A stretch of DNA of 36,143 bases, taken from assembly GCF_946478885.1 (NCBI RefSeq), contig NZ_CAMLDX010000029.1, positions 1 through 36,143 of the forward strand. The letters are read 5' to 3'. A program made the position numbers and the translations under genes. The first letter of the stretch is position 1. Each line of letters opens with the position of its first letter. The notes beneath the pieces were generated by a model. That model was not told the DNA's origin. It did no database searches and saw only the letters and a list, made by a program, of their open reading frames with translations. Source of the DNA: an uncultured Bacillus sp. (GTDB taxonomy: Bacteria; Bacillota; Bacilli; Bacillales_B; DSM-18226). Of this stretch, positions 17,262-26,224 are shown in pieces.

Positions 17262-18538
17262 TATGACTGCCTCCCTTCAGTTAAGAAATAAATCGTGTCT
17301 AATTGGATCTTAGAGGCTACTTTCACAATATCCTCTTTTGTCACTTTCTCCATTTCCTCAAGCCATTTATCAAGTGATATATTTGCTCCTGAAACAATAT
17401 TATGATAAAGAATCTCAACGATACCTCGAGAAGTATCAATCGTTTCCAGCAACTGATTTTTTATGACCGCCTTCGTTTGTTCAATTTCATTATCTGTGAA
17501 ATCTCCGGATTTCATTGCTAGTAACTGTTCTTTTATAATCGAAACGGCCTGATTGTAATTCTTATTATCAATCCCTGAAATCACAAGCATTAAACCTTTA
17601 TGGCTTTCCAGTCGGCTGGCTGCGTAATAAGCAAGACTGGCTTTTTCCCGTACATTAATAAAAAGCTTTGAATGCGAAAAGCCTCCGAAAATGCCATTGA
17701 ATACCTGTAAGGCATAATAGTCATCATCACCGTAATAGACATTCGTCCGACAGCCGATATTTAATTTGCCCTGTTTCACATCCTGATTTTCAATAATCTC
17801 TTTTTCTTCCTGTACAGACCTACCGATATTTAATACCGCTTTTTTTGGAGTGCGATCTAATAGTTGAAAAAGACTTGTAACTGTATTTTCTACCTCAGCG
17901 CTTTCGACATCACCAACAACGTATAAGTCCAGTTCATCTTCAGTCAGCGCCCGCTGATAATAATCATACAAGTTGTCTGCGGTAATCGCATCCACATCTT
18001 CAACAGCTCCATGAACATTTAGTTCATACGGCTCTCCCTTGCACATTTCTTGAATAAGTCTGAAATTGGAATATTTCATTTTATCATCATAGACTGATTG
18101 AATCCGCTGTTTTAATGAGCGCTTTTCATTTTCCACAGTATTGTTATCAAAAGCCCCATCCGTTTCATTTGGATGAAGGATCACTTCTGCTAAAAATTCC
18201 AGTGCCTTTTGCAAAAGCGGTTCTGCACCTGATAGAAATTTCTCATTGGCAATTTCGATTGTCAGGCTGATAATATGGTATTCACCTTTTTTGGCTAAAT
18301 CGATATAAAAAGTAGCGCCATATAAATCATCTAAATAAGTTCTTAACAAAGTAGTGGTTGGATATTTTTTGCAGTTGCTTTGCAATACATTTGGTAACAG
18401 TGCCCTTTTTGTCACATCCATCCTCGTTAGAGGCGATTTCATTTTAAAAACGATAGTATTCGTTTTATATTTTTCAGTCGGGATGATATGAAGCTTCATT
18501 CCTTTTAGATTTCTCACTTGTTCGGATATAACACCCAT
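17261..18538 (-). CDS. ymfF: YmfF, M16-family protein lacking the zinc motif (non-catalytic partner)
   Basis: A 425-residue M16 paralogue of YmfH. The region where HxxEH should be (LLPNVLQSNCKKYPTTTLLR) has no such motif, so it is probably not a peptidase on its own. The C-terminal half keeps the family segments GGFSHSKLFINVREKASLAYY, which in M16 heterodimers contribute to substrate binding. The ATG at 18538 follows AAAGGAGG at 12 bases, somewhat long. It is the first gene of the ymfF-ymfH pair, most likely continuing into ymfI. Confidence 0.91.
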   Translation of the reverse strand: MGVISEQVRNLKGMKLHIIPTEKYKTNTIVFKMKSPLTRMDVTKRALLPNVLQSNCKKYPTTTLLRTYLDDLYGATFYIDLAKKGEYHIISLTIEIANEKFLSGAEPLLQKALEFLAEVILHPNETDGAFDNNTVENEKRSLKQRIQSVYDDKMKYSNFRLIQEMCKGEPYELNVHGAVEDVDAITADNLYDYYQRALTEDELDLYVVGDVESAEVENTVTSLFQLLDRTPKKAVLNIGRSVQEEKEIIENQDVKQGKLNIGCRTNVYYGDDDYYALQVFNGIFGGFSHSKLFINVREKASLAYYAASRLESHKGLMLVISGIDNKNYNQAVSIIKEQLLAMKSGDFTDNEIEQTKAVIKNQLLETIDTSRGIVEILYHNIVSGANISLDKWLEEMEKVTKEDIVKVASKIQLDTIYFLTEGRQS

Positions 18539-18681
18539 GTATCTGCCCTTCCTCCTTTAAATGTCACTTATATTATGATATGTAATTACCCAGCTTGTTA
18601 TTTTCTATATTCTCCTATTAATACCACCATATTCTTACTATATAAGCAACCATTTATGGATATTGAAGTTTTTACAATGAC

Positions 18682-18706
18682 AAAAAACCCGCTTAACGGG
18701 CTTTTC
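18682..18706 (-). terminator. Terminator of ymfC
   Basis: On the minus strand AAAAGCCCG-TTAAG-CGGGTTTTTT forms a short GC stem with an A/T-paired base and a T6 tail, about 30 bases past the ymfC stop. It lies between ymfC and ymfF. Confidence 0.85.
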
Positions 18707-18736
18707 ATTTTTCAAGTCTGTTTGCACAGGCTTTCT

Positions 18737-19465
18737 TCACACTCTTTTTCGCAAAACATGAAAACGAAATCTGTCAGCGCGAAAATAATTAACAGAATAC
18801 AGAATTGGCTCATCATCTTCATCATAATGCATCTGCTTTAAGACAAGTAAAGCAGTTTCCGGTTCACATTCCAAAATAGGCGAGATTTTCTCATGATAAC
18901 CCATAGGTTCAATTTCAGAAACAGCATACATGATTTTTTTTTGATGAGTTTCTTCCAAAAGTTCGTAAATGGATTCGTGTTCATGAGTGAAATTTTCCGG
19001 GAATTTATCCACCGGTACTTTATCAAGACAATAAGCAACAGGCTCTCCATTTGCTGTCCGGACTCTTTCTACGACAACAAGTTCATCATCCATCGAACAG
19101 GAAAAATGCTCTGCGTCTTCTTCTGTAAATTCTTCTGTGTCTGTGCAAAGAAAAATAGTTCCTGGTGTCATCCCCGCCTGTTCAATCATTCCTGTAACAC
19201 TGTTCAATTGTTCAATTCCCGTGTTGAAAAGCGGTCTCGCATTTACAAACGTGCCGACTCCATGCCGGCGGATGATAACATTTTCTTCTTCAAGAACCCT
19301 TAAAGCTTCTCTTAGCGTTGCCCGGCTTACACCCATCTGGTTGGCAAGATCAAATTCAGAAGGCAGTTTTTCTTTTTCTTTATATAACCCTTCTTCAATA
19401 TCTTGCTTAATGCGATCAATGATCTGTAAATATAAGTGCCGATTATTTGATTTAATCGAAGACAT
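18737..19465 (-). CDS. ymfC: YmfC, GntR/HutC-family transcriptional regulator
   Basis: A 242-residue repressor-type regulator. The N-terminal winged-helix domain (~8-75) shows [20 protein letters not shown] and [13 protein letters not shown], and the rest is a UTRA ligand-binding domain of the HutC type. The effector is unknown. The ATG at 19465 ([14 protein letters not shown]) is chosen because TTGGGGGAG lies 6 bases upstream; an in-frame start five codons earlier would bury that site. A 16-bp palindrome at 19497-19512 between gene and promoter region is a possible self-regulatory operator. Confidence 0.92.
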   Translation of the reverse strand: MSSIKSNNRHLYLQIIDRIKQDIEEGLYKEKEKLPSEFDLANQMGVSRATLREALRVLEEENVIIRRHGVGTFVNARPLFNTGIEQLNSVTGMIEQAGMTPGTIFLCTDTEEFTEEDAEHFSCSMDDELVVVERVRTANGEPVAYCLDKVPVDKFPENFTHEHESIYELLEETHQKKIMYAVSEIEPMGYHEKISPILECEPETALLVLKQMHYDEDDEPILYSVNYFRADRFRFHVLRKRV

Positions 19466-19496
19466 GCAGGACTCCCCCAACTTTTTTTCTAAGACA

Positions 19497-19512
19497 TCAG
19501 ACCTTGATCTGA
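19497..19512. promoter_or_regulatory. Palindrome upstream of ymfC, candidate GntR operator
   Basis: TCAGACCTTGATCTGA is a 16-bp dyad with arms TCAGA/TCTGA and outer matches beyond; it lies 32 bases before the ymfC start, downstream of a TATATT-like -10. The position fits autorepression by the encoded regulator, but there is no direct evidence that this protein binds it. Confidence 0.4.
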
Positions 19513-19744
19513 ATAATTTCTACCAATTGTGAAATAATATAACACCTTTCGAAAAATAAATAAATAGTGTTTTACGAATATTGTCGAAAATCGAGATAAA
19601 GGATGTAGGATAAGGTAATTAGTTATACGACTTATTACCATCATACATCATATATGAGAAACAGCAACAATGGTAACCATAATTAAGAAAAGACACGGCA
19701 TATTGTTTAACATGCATCGTACTGTTTAAATCCCTCCAATCCCA

Positions 19745-19773
19745 TTGACAACCAGAAAATAATTCACTATAGT
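19745..19773 (+). promoter_or_regulatory. Sigma-A promoter of the queF-queC-queD-queE operon
   Basis: Consensus -35 TTGACA (19745-19750), 17-base spacer, -10 TATAGT (19768-19773). Transcription should start near 19780, about 37 nt before the riboswitch. Confidence 0.85.
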
Positions 19774-19816
19774 AGCAATGACTCTATTCATGATTATATA
19801 CCATTACCTAAATGGG

Positions 19817-19907
19817 AGAGGTTCATAGCAGATACCCTCTATAAAAAACTATGGCTTTGATATTATACATCAACCATATCCAGCTGCGGGTATGGTTTTA
19901 TTTTTTC
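19817..19907 (+). ncRNA. PreQ1-I riboswitch with transcription-termination platform
   Basis: The aptamer has the class I preQ1 signature: P1 AGAGG/CCTCT (19817-19821 and 19836-19840), then an A-rich linker ATAAAAAA, then CTATG (19849-19853), which pairs back with CATAG (19824-19828) to make the H-type pseudoknot. The terminator is AACCATATCC/GGGTATGGTT (19872-19881 and 19888-19897) followed by TTATTTTTT. An antiterminator pairs 19850-19861 with 19869-19878 (TATGG..TTGAT with ATCAACCATA). Bound preQ1 locks CTATG in the pseudoknot, frees ATCAACCATA, and lets the terminator form, so the queuosine precursor shuts off its own synthesis operon. Confidence 0.93.
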
Positions 19908-19969
19908 AAAGTTATCCTTTTGCTATGAGCCTTTGTATATATAAAAAATATATATAGGAGGCTATTTTT

Positions 19970-20467
19970 ATGTCTAAAAAAAAGAATCCTCAATTAGAGG
20001 ATATTACATTATTAGGAAATCAGAATATCCAATATTTATTTCATTATACCCCGGAGATTCTCGAGGTATTTGAGAATAAACACCCCGACCGGGATTATTT
20101 TGTGAAATTTAATTGTCCCGAATTCACCAGCCTTTGCCCAATAACAGGACAACCGGATTTTGCCACAATTTATATCAGTTATATCCCGGATAAAAAAATG
20201 GTAGAAAGCAAATCACTCAAGCTTTATTTGTTTAGTTTCCGCAATCATGGAGATTTTCACGAGGATTGTATCAATATTATTATGAATGATTTAATCGAAT
20301 TGATGGAACCGCGTTATATTGAAGTTTGGGGAAAATTCACTCCAAGAGGTGGAATCTCTATTGATCCATATTGTAACTATGGCAAACCCGGCACGGAATA
20401 TAAAGAGATGGCTAAATATCGTCTAATGAACCATGATCTGTATCCTGAAAAAGTTGATAATCGTTAA
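19970..20467 (+). CDS. queF: QueF, NADPH-dependent 7-cyano-7-deazaguanine reductase
   Basis: QueF reduces the nitrile preQ0 to the amine preQ1, the last free-base step of queuosine synthesis. The 165 residues are the length of unimodular QueF (tunnel-fold). The nucleophile C56 lies in [20 protein letters not shown], and the QueF motif [21 protein letters not shown] carries the substrate and NADPH-binding residues. Start ATG at 19970 after AGGAGG. It is the first gene after the preQ1 riboswitch and is followed by queC, queD and queE in the same direction. In B. subtilis queF is the last gene of the operon, so the order here differs. Confidence 0.96.
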   Translation: MSKKKNPQLEDITLLGNQNIQYLFHYTPEILEVFENKHPDRDYFVKFNCPEFTSLCPITGQPDFATIYISYIPDKKMVESKSLKLYLFSFRNHGDFHEDCINIIMNDLIELMEPRYIEVWGKFTPRGGISIDPYCNYGKPGTEYKEMAKYRLMNHDLYPEKVDNR

Positions 20468-20498
20468 CCACATAAAAAGGAAGGAATGGTGAAAGCAA

Positions 20499-21158
20499 AT
20501 GAAAAAAGATAAAGCATTGGTAGTGTTCAGCGGCGGACAGGACAGCACGACATGCTTGTTTTGGGCTATGAAAACATTCGCTGAAATTGAAGCCGTAACA
20601 TTTCATTACAATCAGCGTCATAAAGCGGAAATTGATTGCGCAAAAAACATCACAAATGAACTTGGAATTAAACATCATATTCTTGATATGAGTCTCTTAA
20701 ATCAACTAGCTCCTAACGCCTTAACAAGAATGGATATCGAGGTGAAAGCAGGGGAAAATGGCGAATTGCCTTCTACTTTCGTCCCCGGAAGAAATTTATT
20801 ATTTCTTTCCTTTGCCGGTGTATTAGCAAGGCAAATTAAGGCCAGACATATCATTACCGGTGTATGTGAAACAGACTTCAGCGGATATCCGGACTGCCGT
20901 GATATCTTCATTAAATCCTTAAATGTGACACTGAATCTTTCCATGGAAGAAAATTTTGTCATTCATACCCCTCTTATGTGGCTTAATAAGGAAGAAACAT
21001 GGCAGCTCGCCGATGAATTAGGCGCCTTTGATTATGTCCGTGAAAAAACGCTGACCTGCTATAACGGAATTATCGCAGATGGCTGCGGTGAATGTCCTGC
21101 ATGTAAACTAAGGAACAAAGGTCTGAATGATTACTTAGAAAAAAGAAAGGAGCTATAA
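20499..21158 (+). CDS. queC: QueC, 7-cyano-7-deazaguanine (preQ0) synthase
   Basis: QueC converts 7-carboxy-7-deazaguanine to preQ0 with ammonia and ATP. It has 219 residues, the family length. The N-terminal PP-loop SGGQDS (11-16) binds ATP, and four cysteines near the C-terminus, C187, C196, C199 and C202 ([13 protein letters not shown]), bind zinc. Start ATG at 20499; AAGGAAGG lies upstream with slightly long spacing. queD follows after 2 bases, so the genes are coupled. Confidence 0.96.
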   Translation: MKKDKALVVFSGGQDSTTCLFWAMKTFAEIEAVTFHYNQRHKAEIDCAKNITNELGIKHHILDMSLLNQLAPNALTRMDIEVKAGENGELPSTFVPGRNLLFLSFAGVLARQIKARHIITGVCETDFSGYPDCRDIFIKSLNVTLNLSMEENFVIHTPLMWLNKEETWQLADELGAFDYVREKTLTCYNGIIADGCGECPACKLRNKGLNDYLEKRKEL

Positions 21159-21160
21159 TC

Positions 21161-21643
21161 ATGTATGGATTTCGCATTGTTGATAAACTTCAAAAAATAG
21201 ATGAAGATATCCGAAGTGATCAGCTCAAATTTCATCATAAGCGCGTGCTGGTTAGAAAAGAATTTACCTTCGATGCAGCTCACCACCTACATCGCTACGA
21301 GGGAAAATGTAAAAACCTCCATGGACATACGTATAAGGCGGTCTTTGGAATAAGCGGTTTTACGGACGATAGAGGCATTGTCATCGACTTTGGCGATATT
21401 AAAGAGCTATGGAAGGCAGAAATTGAACCGTTTTTAGACCACCGCTATTTAAACGAAACACTCCCCCCTATGAACACAACAGCGGAAAATATAGTGGTCT
21501 GGATCTATGAGAAAATGAAGAAGGCTTTACAGATGAATGGCACAGAAGGAAAATACAACGGAATCTGCGTCGAGTTTGTCCGCCTTTATGAAACACCAAC
21601 CTCCTATGCAGAAGCAAGACGGGAGTGGATGGATAGTGAATAA
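21161..21643 (+). CDS. queD: QueD, 6-carboxy-5,6,7,8-tetrahydropterin synthase
   Basis: QueD turns 7,8-dihydroneopterin triphosphate into 6-carboxytetrahydropterin, the second step of the pathway from GTP. Of 160 residues, the PTPS-fold zinc ligands are in the DAAHHLH stretch (H41 or H42) and at H54 and H56 (NLHGHTY), and the catalytic cysteine is C50 (EGKCKNL). Start ATG at 21161 after AAAGGAG. The first ~30 residues are longer than in some homologues but have a good site and a codon pattern like the rest. The stop overlaps the queE start by 8 bases. Confidence 0.95.
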   Translation: MYGFRIVDKLQKIDEDIRSDQLKFHHKRVLVRKEFTFDAAHHLHRYEGKCKNLHGHTYKAVFGISGFTDDRGIVIDFGDIKELWKAEIEPFLDHRYLNETLPPMNTTAENIVVWIYEKMKKALQMNGTEGKYNGICVEFVRLYETPTSYAEARREWMDSE

Positions 21644-22370
21644 TCAGCTAATACCGATCATAGAAATTTTCGGACCAACTATTCAGGGCGAAGGAGCGAT
21701 TATCGGCCAAAAGACGATGTTTGTCCGCACGGCAGGCTGTGATTATTCCTGTTCTTGGTGCGATTCGGCTTTTACCTGGAATGGTAGTGCTAAAGATGAA
21801 ATTAAACAAATGACCGCCAGGGAAATATGGAACGAGTTGCATACTTTAGGCGGTGATGGGTTTTCTTTTGTTACGATATCAGGAGGAAACCCGGCGCTGT
21901 TAAAAAACCTCGATAGCTTGATTGATCTTCTAAAACAAAAGCAAATCAAAATTGCCTTAGAGACTCAAGGCAGTAAATGGCAGGATTGGTTTTATGAAAT
22001 GGACGAATTGACCCTTTCTCCGAAGCCTCCCAGCTCCGGAATGTCAACGGATTTTTCTATTCTGGATATAATCTTGGATAAGCTAAAAACCAGCCCTGAT
22101 GTTCCACATATTTCGTTAAAGACAGTTGTTTTTGATGAAACGGACTACCGATATGCAAAAATGATCCACAGCAGATATCCTTCTGTACCTTTCTTTTTAC
22201 AGGTTGGCAACAATGACTTGCATACGCGGGATCAGCAAGCACTTGTTGCCGGTCTACAGCAAAGCTACCGAACGCTGATCGATAAGGTCATGCAGGATGA
22301 GGAACTGAGAAATGTGAAGATTCTGCCGCAATTGCATACTTGGCTTTGGGGAAATAAACGAGGTGTATAA
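21636..22370 (+). CDS. queE: QueE, 7-carboxy-7-deazaguanine synthase (radical SAM)
   Basis: QueE performs the ring contraction of 6-carboxytetrahydropterin to 7-carboxy-7-deazaguanine. The GTG at 21636 gives 244 residues, the normal size, starting (V)NNQLIPIIEIFGPTIQGEG; the frame is open further upstream but that stretch is queD in another frame. The radical SAM motif is CxxxCxxC at C35, C39 and C42 (GCDYSCSWCDS). It overlaps the queD end by 8 bases, with GGGAG ahead of the GTG. It is the last gene of the operon; repeat copy 2 follows and can terminate it. Confidence 0.95.
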   Translation: MNNQLIPIIEIFGPTIQGEGAIIGQKTMFVRTAGCDYSCSWCDSAFTWNGSAKDEIKQMTAREIWNELHTLGGDGFSFVTISGGNPALLKNLDSLIDLLKQKQIKIALETQGSKWQDWFYEMDELTLSPKPPSSGMSTDFSILDIILDKLKTSPDVPHISLKTVVFDETDYRYAKMIHSRYPSVPFFLQVGNNDLHTRDQQALVAGLQQSYRTLIDKVMQDEELRNVKILPQLHTWLWGNKRGV

Positions 22371-22391
22371 GTAAAGGGACGGAATAATATC

Positions 22392-22510
22392 TATGTCCCA
22401 CAAGATGTCAGGCATCCATAATTGATCGATCTCCCACGCAAATTTATGCAAAGTGATGCGAGATACTGGATTGAGATGCCTGACACCCTTGCTTTTGGGA
22501 CAAGTCCTTT
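22392..22510 (+). repeat. Interspersed intergenic repeat, copy 2, probably terminating queE
   Basis: This ~113-bp copy runs from TATGTCCCA to TTTTGGGACAAGT. It shows TGTCAGGCATCCA and its inverted counterpart GATGCCTGACACC, plus ATTTATGCAAAGTGATGC and GAGATACTGG. It lies between the convergent ends of queE and spoIIIE, and CCTTTTTT follows on the plus strand (22506-22513), so it can act as the queE terminator. Confidence 0.8.
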
Positions 22511-22511
22511 T

Positions 22512-24857
22512 TTAGCTGATATCCTCTGATGACTTTTCCATCAGAACGGCCCTCGGCTTGCTTCCCTCATAAGGTCCGACGATCCCGCGGGCTTCCATTT
22601 CATCTATTAATCTTGCCGCCCTTGTATAACCGATACGAAACCGTCTCTGTAGCATTGAGACTGAAGCAGTCTGCATCTCCAACACTAAGTCTACGGCTTC
22701 ACTATATAGTTCATCCTCGACTTCTCCCCTTTTCTGTGGATTATCATCCGGGATCATATCCTCCTGATACTGCGCCTTCTGCTGACCAATGACAAAGTCA
22801 ACAACCTCTTCCACTTCTTCATCTGATAAAAATGCACCCTGTACACGAACCGGTTTTGAAGCCCCCACCGGGAAAAATAACATATCTCCCCGTCCTAACA
22901 GCTTCTCCGCACCTCCCATATCAAGAATCGTTCGTGAATCAGTTGCCGAAGAAACAGCAAAGGCAATCCGTGATGGAATATTGGCCTTAATTACTCCGGT
23001 AATCACATCAACAGAAGGGCGTTGAGTGGCAATAATTAAATGGATACCCGCAGCCCTTGCCATTTGGGCAAGTCTGGTAATGGAATCTTCCACATCACTT
23101 GAGGCAACCATCATCAAGTCTGCCAGCTCGTCTACAATCACTACGATATAGGGCAATAAAGGCTGCTTGCCTTCTTCAGTGGCATTATGCCTCCGAACAT
23201 GTTCATTATAGCTTTCAATATTCCGTGTTCCTGTGTGAGAGAAGAGTTCATATCTTCTTTCCATCTCACTGACAACCTTCTGCAGAGCTTGGGACGCCTT
23301 CTTTGGATTTGTGACAACAGGAGCCAAAAGATGAGGAGTCCCATTATATACATTTAATTCAACCATTTTCGGATCAATCATCATCAGTTTGACCTCATGC
23401 GGCTTGGCCCTCATTAAAATACTCGTAATAATTCCATTTATACAGACACTTTTCCCGCTCCCTGTTGAACCAGCAACAAGCAGATGTGGCATTTTATTTA
23501 ATTCAGCCATAACGGCCTCGCCCGTTACATCACGGCCTAAACCAATCATCAGCTTTGAGTCTGGCTTATTATTTTGCTTTGATTCAAGTACTTCACGCAG
23601 GGAGACGACCGCAATGTCCGAATTCGGAACCTCGATGCCTATGGCAGATTTCCCTGGAATCGGTGCTTCCATCCGAATATCCTTTGCGGCTAGTGCGAGC
23701 GCCAGGTCATCTGTCAGGCTGACAATTTTACTTACTTTTACCCCGACATCAGGATGTACTTCATATTTCGTTACAGCCGGCCCTAAGTGAACCTGAGTTA
23801 CAGTCGCTTTAACTCCAAAACTTTGAAAAGTTCTTTCAAGTGTTGCAGCATTCGCATGGATTAACTCATATTCCCCGCTTTGATCTGTTTGTTGTGGCAA
23901 CTTTAATAATTGCATCGGAGGTAGCTTATAATCAACATTTTCCACTTCGGCAAAAGACATCGGAGCTACATCCTCCTCAAAGTCCTCTTCATGTTCTGTT
24001 TCCGTAGCTTCCTCTCCCCCCTTTGCGTTGACCGGCTGATACAAGCAGTCTGTAAAGCTATTTATGATCGGCTCCGTTCGGGTATTTTCTTCTTCAGGCT
24101 GCTCATTTACTTTTCCGGCAATATGTATAATTGGATTCGCCTGATGCTCTTCTAATGCACGTCTCGCTTTTTCTTCTTCTCGCTGCAGCCTTCTCGCTTT
24201 ACGATTTCCCTTCTGTTCTTCCTTCCATTTCTTTACATCCTCAACAAAATCATCCCACTGTCTTTTCAAAAAAAGACTACAGGCGGTTAGGGTTTTCCCT
24301 ATTGCAGGTCCAAGAGTTTTTCCAGTCAAAAGAATCATCCCAATTATAATGAGAATGACCGCAGCAAATTTTGTCCCTGCCTCATCAAATAAGAAATAGA
24401 ACAAAGCAAATAACACAGCCCCTACCATTCCGCCACCCAAATCCGTCGTGCTGTCCTCGCCTCCTGCTTCCATCCAAAACAAGTCAAATGTATTCACGAT
24501 GACACTAGGATTTCCAATGCGGCTGCCGTTTGAAAGCAACTGAAAAAGTGTCACATGACTTAATAGCAATATCGCAGCGAAGATAAGGTAAAAACCAATT
24601 AGTTTTGGGGTAAACATAGGAGGTCTTTCCCGTTTCCACATTAAATAAACGCCATAAACTACCATCGCTGCCAAAGAGATAATATACCATTCCCCTATAA
24701 AAAAACGGAAAAAGAGAACAATCGCATGACCGACTGCTCCTAAATCAGCGATGGAAATGACGGCTAAAGCAATCAATATGAGGGATGTTAATTCAAATTG
24801 AATCGTCCGCTTTAATTGATCTTTTTTTCTCGATTGTCTCCTTTTTCTTTTCGCCAT
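22512..24857 (-). CDS. spoIIIE: SpoIIIE/FtsK-type DNA translocase
   Basis: This ATP-driven pump moves DNA through the division or sporulation septum. Its 781 residues show about four membrane helices within ~20-180, a charged linker to ~340, the alpha/beta RecA-like motor with Walker A GSTGSGKS (463-470) and Walker B ([14 protein letters not shown]), and the C-terminal gamma winged-helix domain that reads SRS/KOPS polarity sequences ([20 protein letters not shown]). The position next to ylzJ-tepA and ymfC matches B. subtilis spoIIIE (789 residues). The ATG at 24857 follows TAAGGTG. It is named SpoIIIE rather than SftA because of its membrane helices and locus. Confidence 0.95.
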   Translation of the reverse strand: MAKRKRRQSRKKDQLKRTIQFELTSLILIALAVISIADLGAVGHAIVLFFRFFIGEWYIISLAAMVVYGVYLMWKRERPPMFTPKLIGFYLIFAAILLLSHVTLFQLLSNGSRIGNPSVIVNTFDLFWMEAGGEDSTTDLGGGMVGAVLFALFYFLFDEAGTKFAAVILIIIGMILLTGKTLGPAIGKTLTACSLFLKRQWDDFVEDVKKWKEEQKGNRKARRLQREEEKARRALEEHQANPIIHIAGKVNEQPEEENTRTEPIINSFTDCLYQPVNAKGGEEATETEHEEDFEEDVAPMSFAEVENVDYKLPPMQLLKLPQQTDQSGEYELIHANAATLERTFQSFGVKATVTQVHLGPAVTKYEVHPDVGVKVSKIVSLTDDLALALAAKDIRMEAPIPGKSAIGIEVPNSDIAVVSLREVLESKQNNKPDSKLMIGLGRDVTGEAVMAELNKMPHLLVAGSTGSGKSVCINGIITSILMRAKPHEVKLMMIDPKMVELNVYNGTPHLLAPVVTNPKKASQALQKVVSEMERRYELFSHTGTRNIESYNEHVRRHNATEEGKQPLLPYIVVIVDELADLMMVASSDVEDSITRLAQMARAAGIHLIIATQRPSVDVITGVIKANIPSRIAFAVSSATDSRTILDMGGAEKLLGRGDMLFFPVGASKPVRVQGAFLSDEEVEEVVDFVIGQQKAQYQEDMIPDDNPQKRGEVEDELYSEAVDLVLEMQTASVSMLQRRFRIGYTRAARLIDEMEARGIVGPYEGSKPRAVLMEKSSEDIS

Positions 24858-24886
24858 CGTATCACCTTACTGATTAATTTTTTGTG

Positions 24887-24913
24887 AAAAAGAAAGCAGC
24901 CTGTACGGCTGCT
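24887..24913 (-). terminator. Terminator between ylzJ and spoIIIE
   Basis: A perfect 7-bp GC-rich stem AGCAGCC/GGCTGCT (24895-24901 and 24907-24913) with a 5-base loop is followed on the minus strand by TTCTTTTTC. It should end the tepA-ylzJ transcript before spoIIIE. Confidence 0.8.
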
Positions 24914-24999
24914 CTTTGCTTTTCAATACAAATATTATATCACAATGAATGCTCGAACTCCTATTTTCCCAAGACAAAACTTTTTTGCGAGAATTGACA

Positions 25000-25218
25000 T
25001 TAAAAAGGTTTTTTCGTCAAAACCGTTCCTGGTGCGCACCGACTATCGAGAAAGTGACCGGGGTCTGTACTCATAATTTGAATAATGCGATAGCAATGAT
25101 TTTCATCTCGTTCAACAAGAAGCGGGATGCCGTCATATTGAATGATCTCCTGCATTGCGAATTTGGACGATGGCGTTTGAAATATAAGCTCCTGAGGCAT
25201 AGTGGTGTATAAAATCAT
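25000..25218 (-). CDS. ylzJ: YlzJ-like small protein
   Basis: A 72-residue protein of the YlzJ family, which in Bacillaceae sits between tepA and spoIIIE. It begins [14 protein letters not shown], has the conserved IPLLVERDE and [18 protein letters not shown] segments, and no membrane helix or signal peptide. Function unknown. Its ATG overlaps the tepA stop in the four-base ATGA arrangement, so the two are translationally coupled. Confidence 0.88.
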   Translation of the reverse strand: MILYTTMPQELIFQTPSSKFAMQEIIQYDGIPLLVERDENHCYRIIQIMSTDPGHFLDSRCAPGTVLTKKPF

Positions 25219-25964
25219 TGAATCAGCCTCTCTTTTTCTTCATTTGTTTTATCAATCATTTCATTGAGCTTTCTCATTGCTTCCCCTATTCCACCAACTT
25301 CATCGATTAATCCATAATCAACCGCATCTGTGCCAATCACATTGGTTCCAATATCCCGTGTTAAATTGCCTTTAGCAAACATTAAATCCTTAAATACTTC
25401 TTCCTTTATTTTGGAATGCTTGGTAACAAAACGTACAACACGCTCCTGCATTTTATCCAAATATTCAAATGTTTGCGGGACTCCAATGACCAGTCCCGTT
25501 AAACGAATCGGATGGATGGTCATCGTTGCGGTATCGGCAATAAAGGAGTAATCACACGACACCGCGATTGGGACTCCTATCGAATGCCCCCCTCCTAAAA
25601 CGATGGAGACAGTCGGCTTTGAAAGAGATGCAAGCATCTCAGAAATCGCAAGTCCTGCTTCAACATCGCCGCCGACTGTATTCAAAATGACCAAAAGTCC
25701 TTCTATTTTTGGATTTTGCTCAATAGCCACAATCTGTGGAATCAGGTGCTCATATTTGGTTGTTTTATTTTGCGGCGGAAGTTGAAGATGTCCTTCAATT
25801 TGTCCAATAATGGTCAAGCAATGGATTTTCGAATCCTGAGGCATTTGCGCAACATTTGTCTGCCCTAGCTGTTGTATTTTTTCCATTAAGCTTGAAGGAG
25901 GTTCTTCTTTCGGTGCTTCCTGCTCCTCATTTTCGTTTTCATTACGCAAATATGGTTTATCCAT
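25215..25964 (-). CDS. tepA: TepA (YmfB), ClpP-like serine protease
   Basis: TepA belongs to the ClpP/crotonase fold and in Bacillus has been linked to protein translocation and to degradation of small acid-soluble proteins during germination. With the ATG at 25964 it is 249 residues ([13 protein letters not shown]), with a disordered acidic N-terminus to ~45. ClpP-type residues are S128 ([10 protein letters not shown]) and H151 (MTIHPIR), with [13 protein letters not shown] before them. AAGGGAG stands ahead of this ATG; the frame is open for 36 more codons upstream but those residues are not family-like. ylzJ overlaps its end. Confidence 0.93.
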   Translation of the reverse strand: MDKPYLRNENENEEQEAPKEEPPSSLMEKIQQLGQTNVAQMPQDSKIHCLTIIGQIEGHLQLPPQNKTTKYEHLIPQIVAIEQNPKIEGLLVILNTVGGDVEAGLAISEMLASLSKPTVSIVLGGGHSIGVPIAVSCDYSFIADTATMTIHPIRLTGLVIGVPQTFEYLDKMQERVVRFVTKHSKIKEEVFKDLMFAKGNLTRDIGTNVIGTDAVDYGLIDEVGGIGEAMRKLNEMIDKTNEEKERLIQ

Positions 25965-26106
25965 CTGAAATACTCCCTTCAAAGACATGATAGGATTAGT
26001 ATGAGATGGTGCAGACATTTTCATGCAATATATTCCGTTCTCTATCCTCCCAGAACCAATTGTTGAATACACACTTTGATCCTGCGCCTATGTAGAAAAG
26101 CATCCT

Positions 26107-26214
26107 CCAGTCAAAAGAAAGGTGTCAGCTACCACAACATACTATCTAGTTCCACATTGTAATTCGCATCGGATATAGATAATTGTGGACGCCTGGCACC
26201 TTCTGGTACAGCCC
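26107..26214 (-). repeat. Interspersed intergenic repeat, copy 3 (inverted orientation)
   Basis: Read on the minus strand this starts GGGCTGTACCAGAAGGTG, contains CAGGCGTCCACAATTATC, TATATCCGATGC and TTGTGGTAGCTGACACCTT, and ends TCTTTTGACTGG. It aligns along its length with copies 1, 2 and 4 and is the most diverged of the four. Inner arms CCACAA/TTGTGG and AAGGTG/CACCTT keep the hairpin potential. It lies just behind the NUDIX gene on the same strand. Confidence 0.75.
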
Positions 26215-26224
26215 GATTAAATTT

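Larger units (their letters stand above)
19466..19969. other. Divergent control region between ymfC and queF
   Basis: No gene is present. The ymfC leader with its palindrome (19497-19512) lies on the left. The right side holds the queF promoter (19745-19773), the preQ1-I aptamer (19817-19853), its terminator (19872-19907) and the queF ribosome binding site. The middle, ~19560-19740, shows nothing I can identify. Confidence 0.8.

Noticed and set aside
25000..25218. Considered as a truncated gene fragment
   Set aside because: The full-length 72-residue YlzJ match, overlapping ATGA start and conserved position show that it is a complete small gene.
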